A program made the translations under genes and the position numbers. Under the pieces are notes generated by a model. It was not told the origin of the DNA, ran no database searches, and worked only from the letters and a program-made list of their open reading frames with translations. From Vicugna pacos (taxonomy: Eukaryota; Chordata; Mammalia; Artiodactyla; Camelidae): a DNA stretch of 64,000 nucleotides. The stretch spans positions 46,300,001 through 46,364,000 of the forward strand of contig NC_132996.1 in assembly GCF_048564905.1 (NCBI RefSeq), written 5' to 3'. Position 1 is the first letter of the stretch. The number at the start of each line of letters is the position of its first letter. Below are positions 63,913 to 64,000 of the stretch, piece after piece.

Positions 63913-64000
63913 TAAGGCTGATCTTAGAGCTTCCCAATTCCAGCTTCCGGTCTCATTCTTCTGCTTTCTGTTATTTCCCCCGCCTTCTCCTTGGGTCTAG

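Noticed and set aside
1-64000. CRISPR arrays, bacterial operons or viral genes
   Set aside because: No regularly spaced repeats and no compact coding. Composition and repeats are clearly mammalian.

Overview
This 64 kb window looks like nuclear, non-coding genomic DNA from a camelid (camel, llama or alpaca lineage). The diagnostic evidence is three copies of a tRNA-derived SINE at 26889-27061, 53099-53270 (reverse) and 62355-62492. They carry the camelid-type head (GGGGAGGGTATAGCTCA), the 'CCCCAGTACCTC' block and the TAAATA/'CCTAATTACCTCCCC' tail. A cetartiodactyl-type L1 3' end at 47797-48048 agrees. Nothing resembles bovine BovB/Bov-tA, pig PRE1 or primate Alu. The rest of the repeat content is the mammal-wide ancient set: MIR, L2, old L1M, MER5/MER20-type hAT elements and MaLR LTRs.

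I find no protein-coding gene, rRNA, tRNA, CRISPR array or operon that I can support. Open frames are short (157 codons at most), lie mostly inside or beside repeats, and match no family I recognise. The window is best read as intergenic DNA or one large intron. The only exon-like object is a 73-nt segment at 28597-28669 flanked by good splice-site consensus, offered as a weak candidate.

Layout: 1-5.2 kb is a mosaic of L1, L2, MIR and two MaLR LTRs. 5.2-7.6 kb is almost repeat-free and holds a perfect CTCF core motif with a weaker one facing the other way. 7.6-12.2 kb has MER5A, MIR, an MLT1 LTR, an old LINE segment, a long L2 and another MaLR LTR. 12.2-15.1 kb is mostly unassigned. 15.1-20.3 kb is repeat-dense, with an LTR nested in an LTR, a 0.2 kb pyrimidine tract and a MIR nested in a MIR. 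20.3-26.9 kb is mostly unique. 26.9-35.5 kb mixes a camelid SINE, MLT1 LTRs, MIRs, tandem duplications and unique blocks. 35.9-36.5 kb is the most CpG-dense part. 37-48 kb alternates MIR/L2/L1 fragments with unique blocks, two of which (38.0-38.4 and 46.6-46.8 kb) carry homeodomain-type TAATTA/TAATTG clusters. 48-57 kb is dominated by old L1M pieces and one ERVL-like LTR. 57-64 kb has a long reverse L2 split by a MIR, a near-complete MER20, and the third SINE.

No genes are seen working together. Any function is most likely cis-regulatory or architectural: the CTCF pair, the CpG/RFX-like block and the homeodomain-site clusters. All repeat names come from recognising consensus sequence by eye, so boundaries are good to about 10-30 bases and subfamily names are tentative. 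I did not find a new biological system here.
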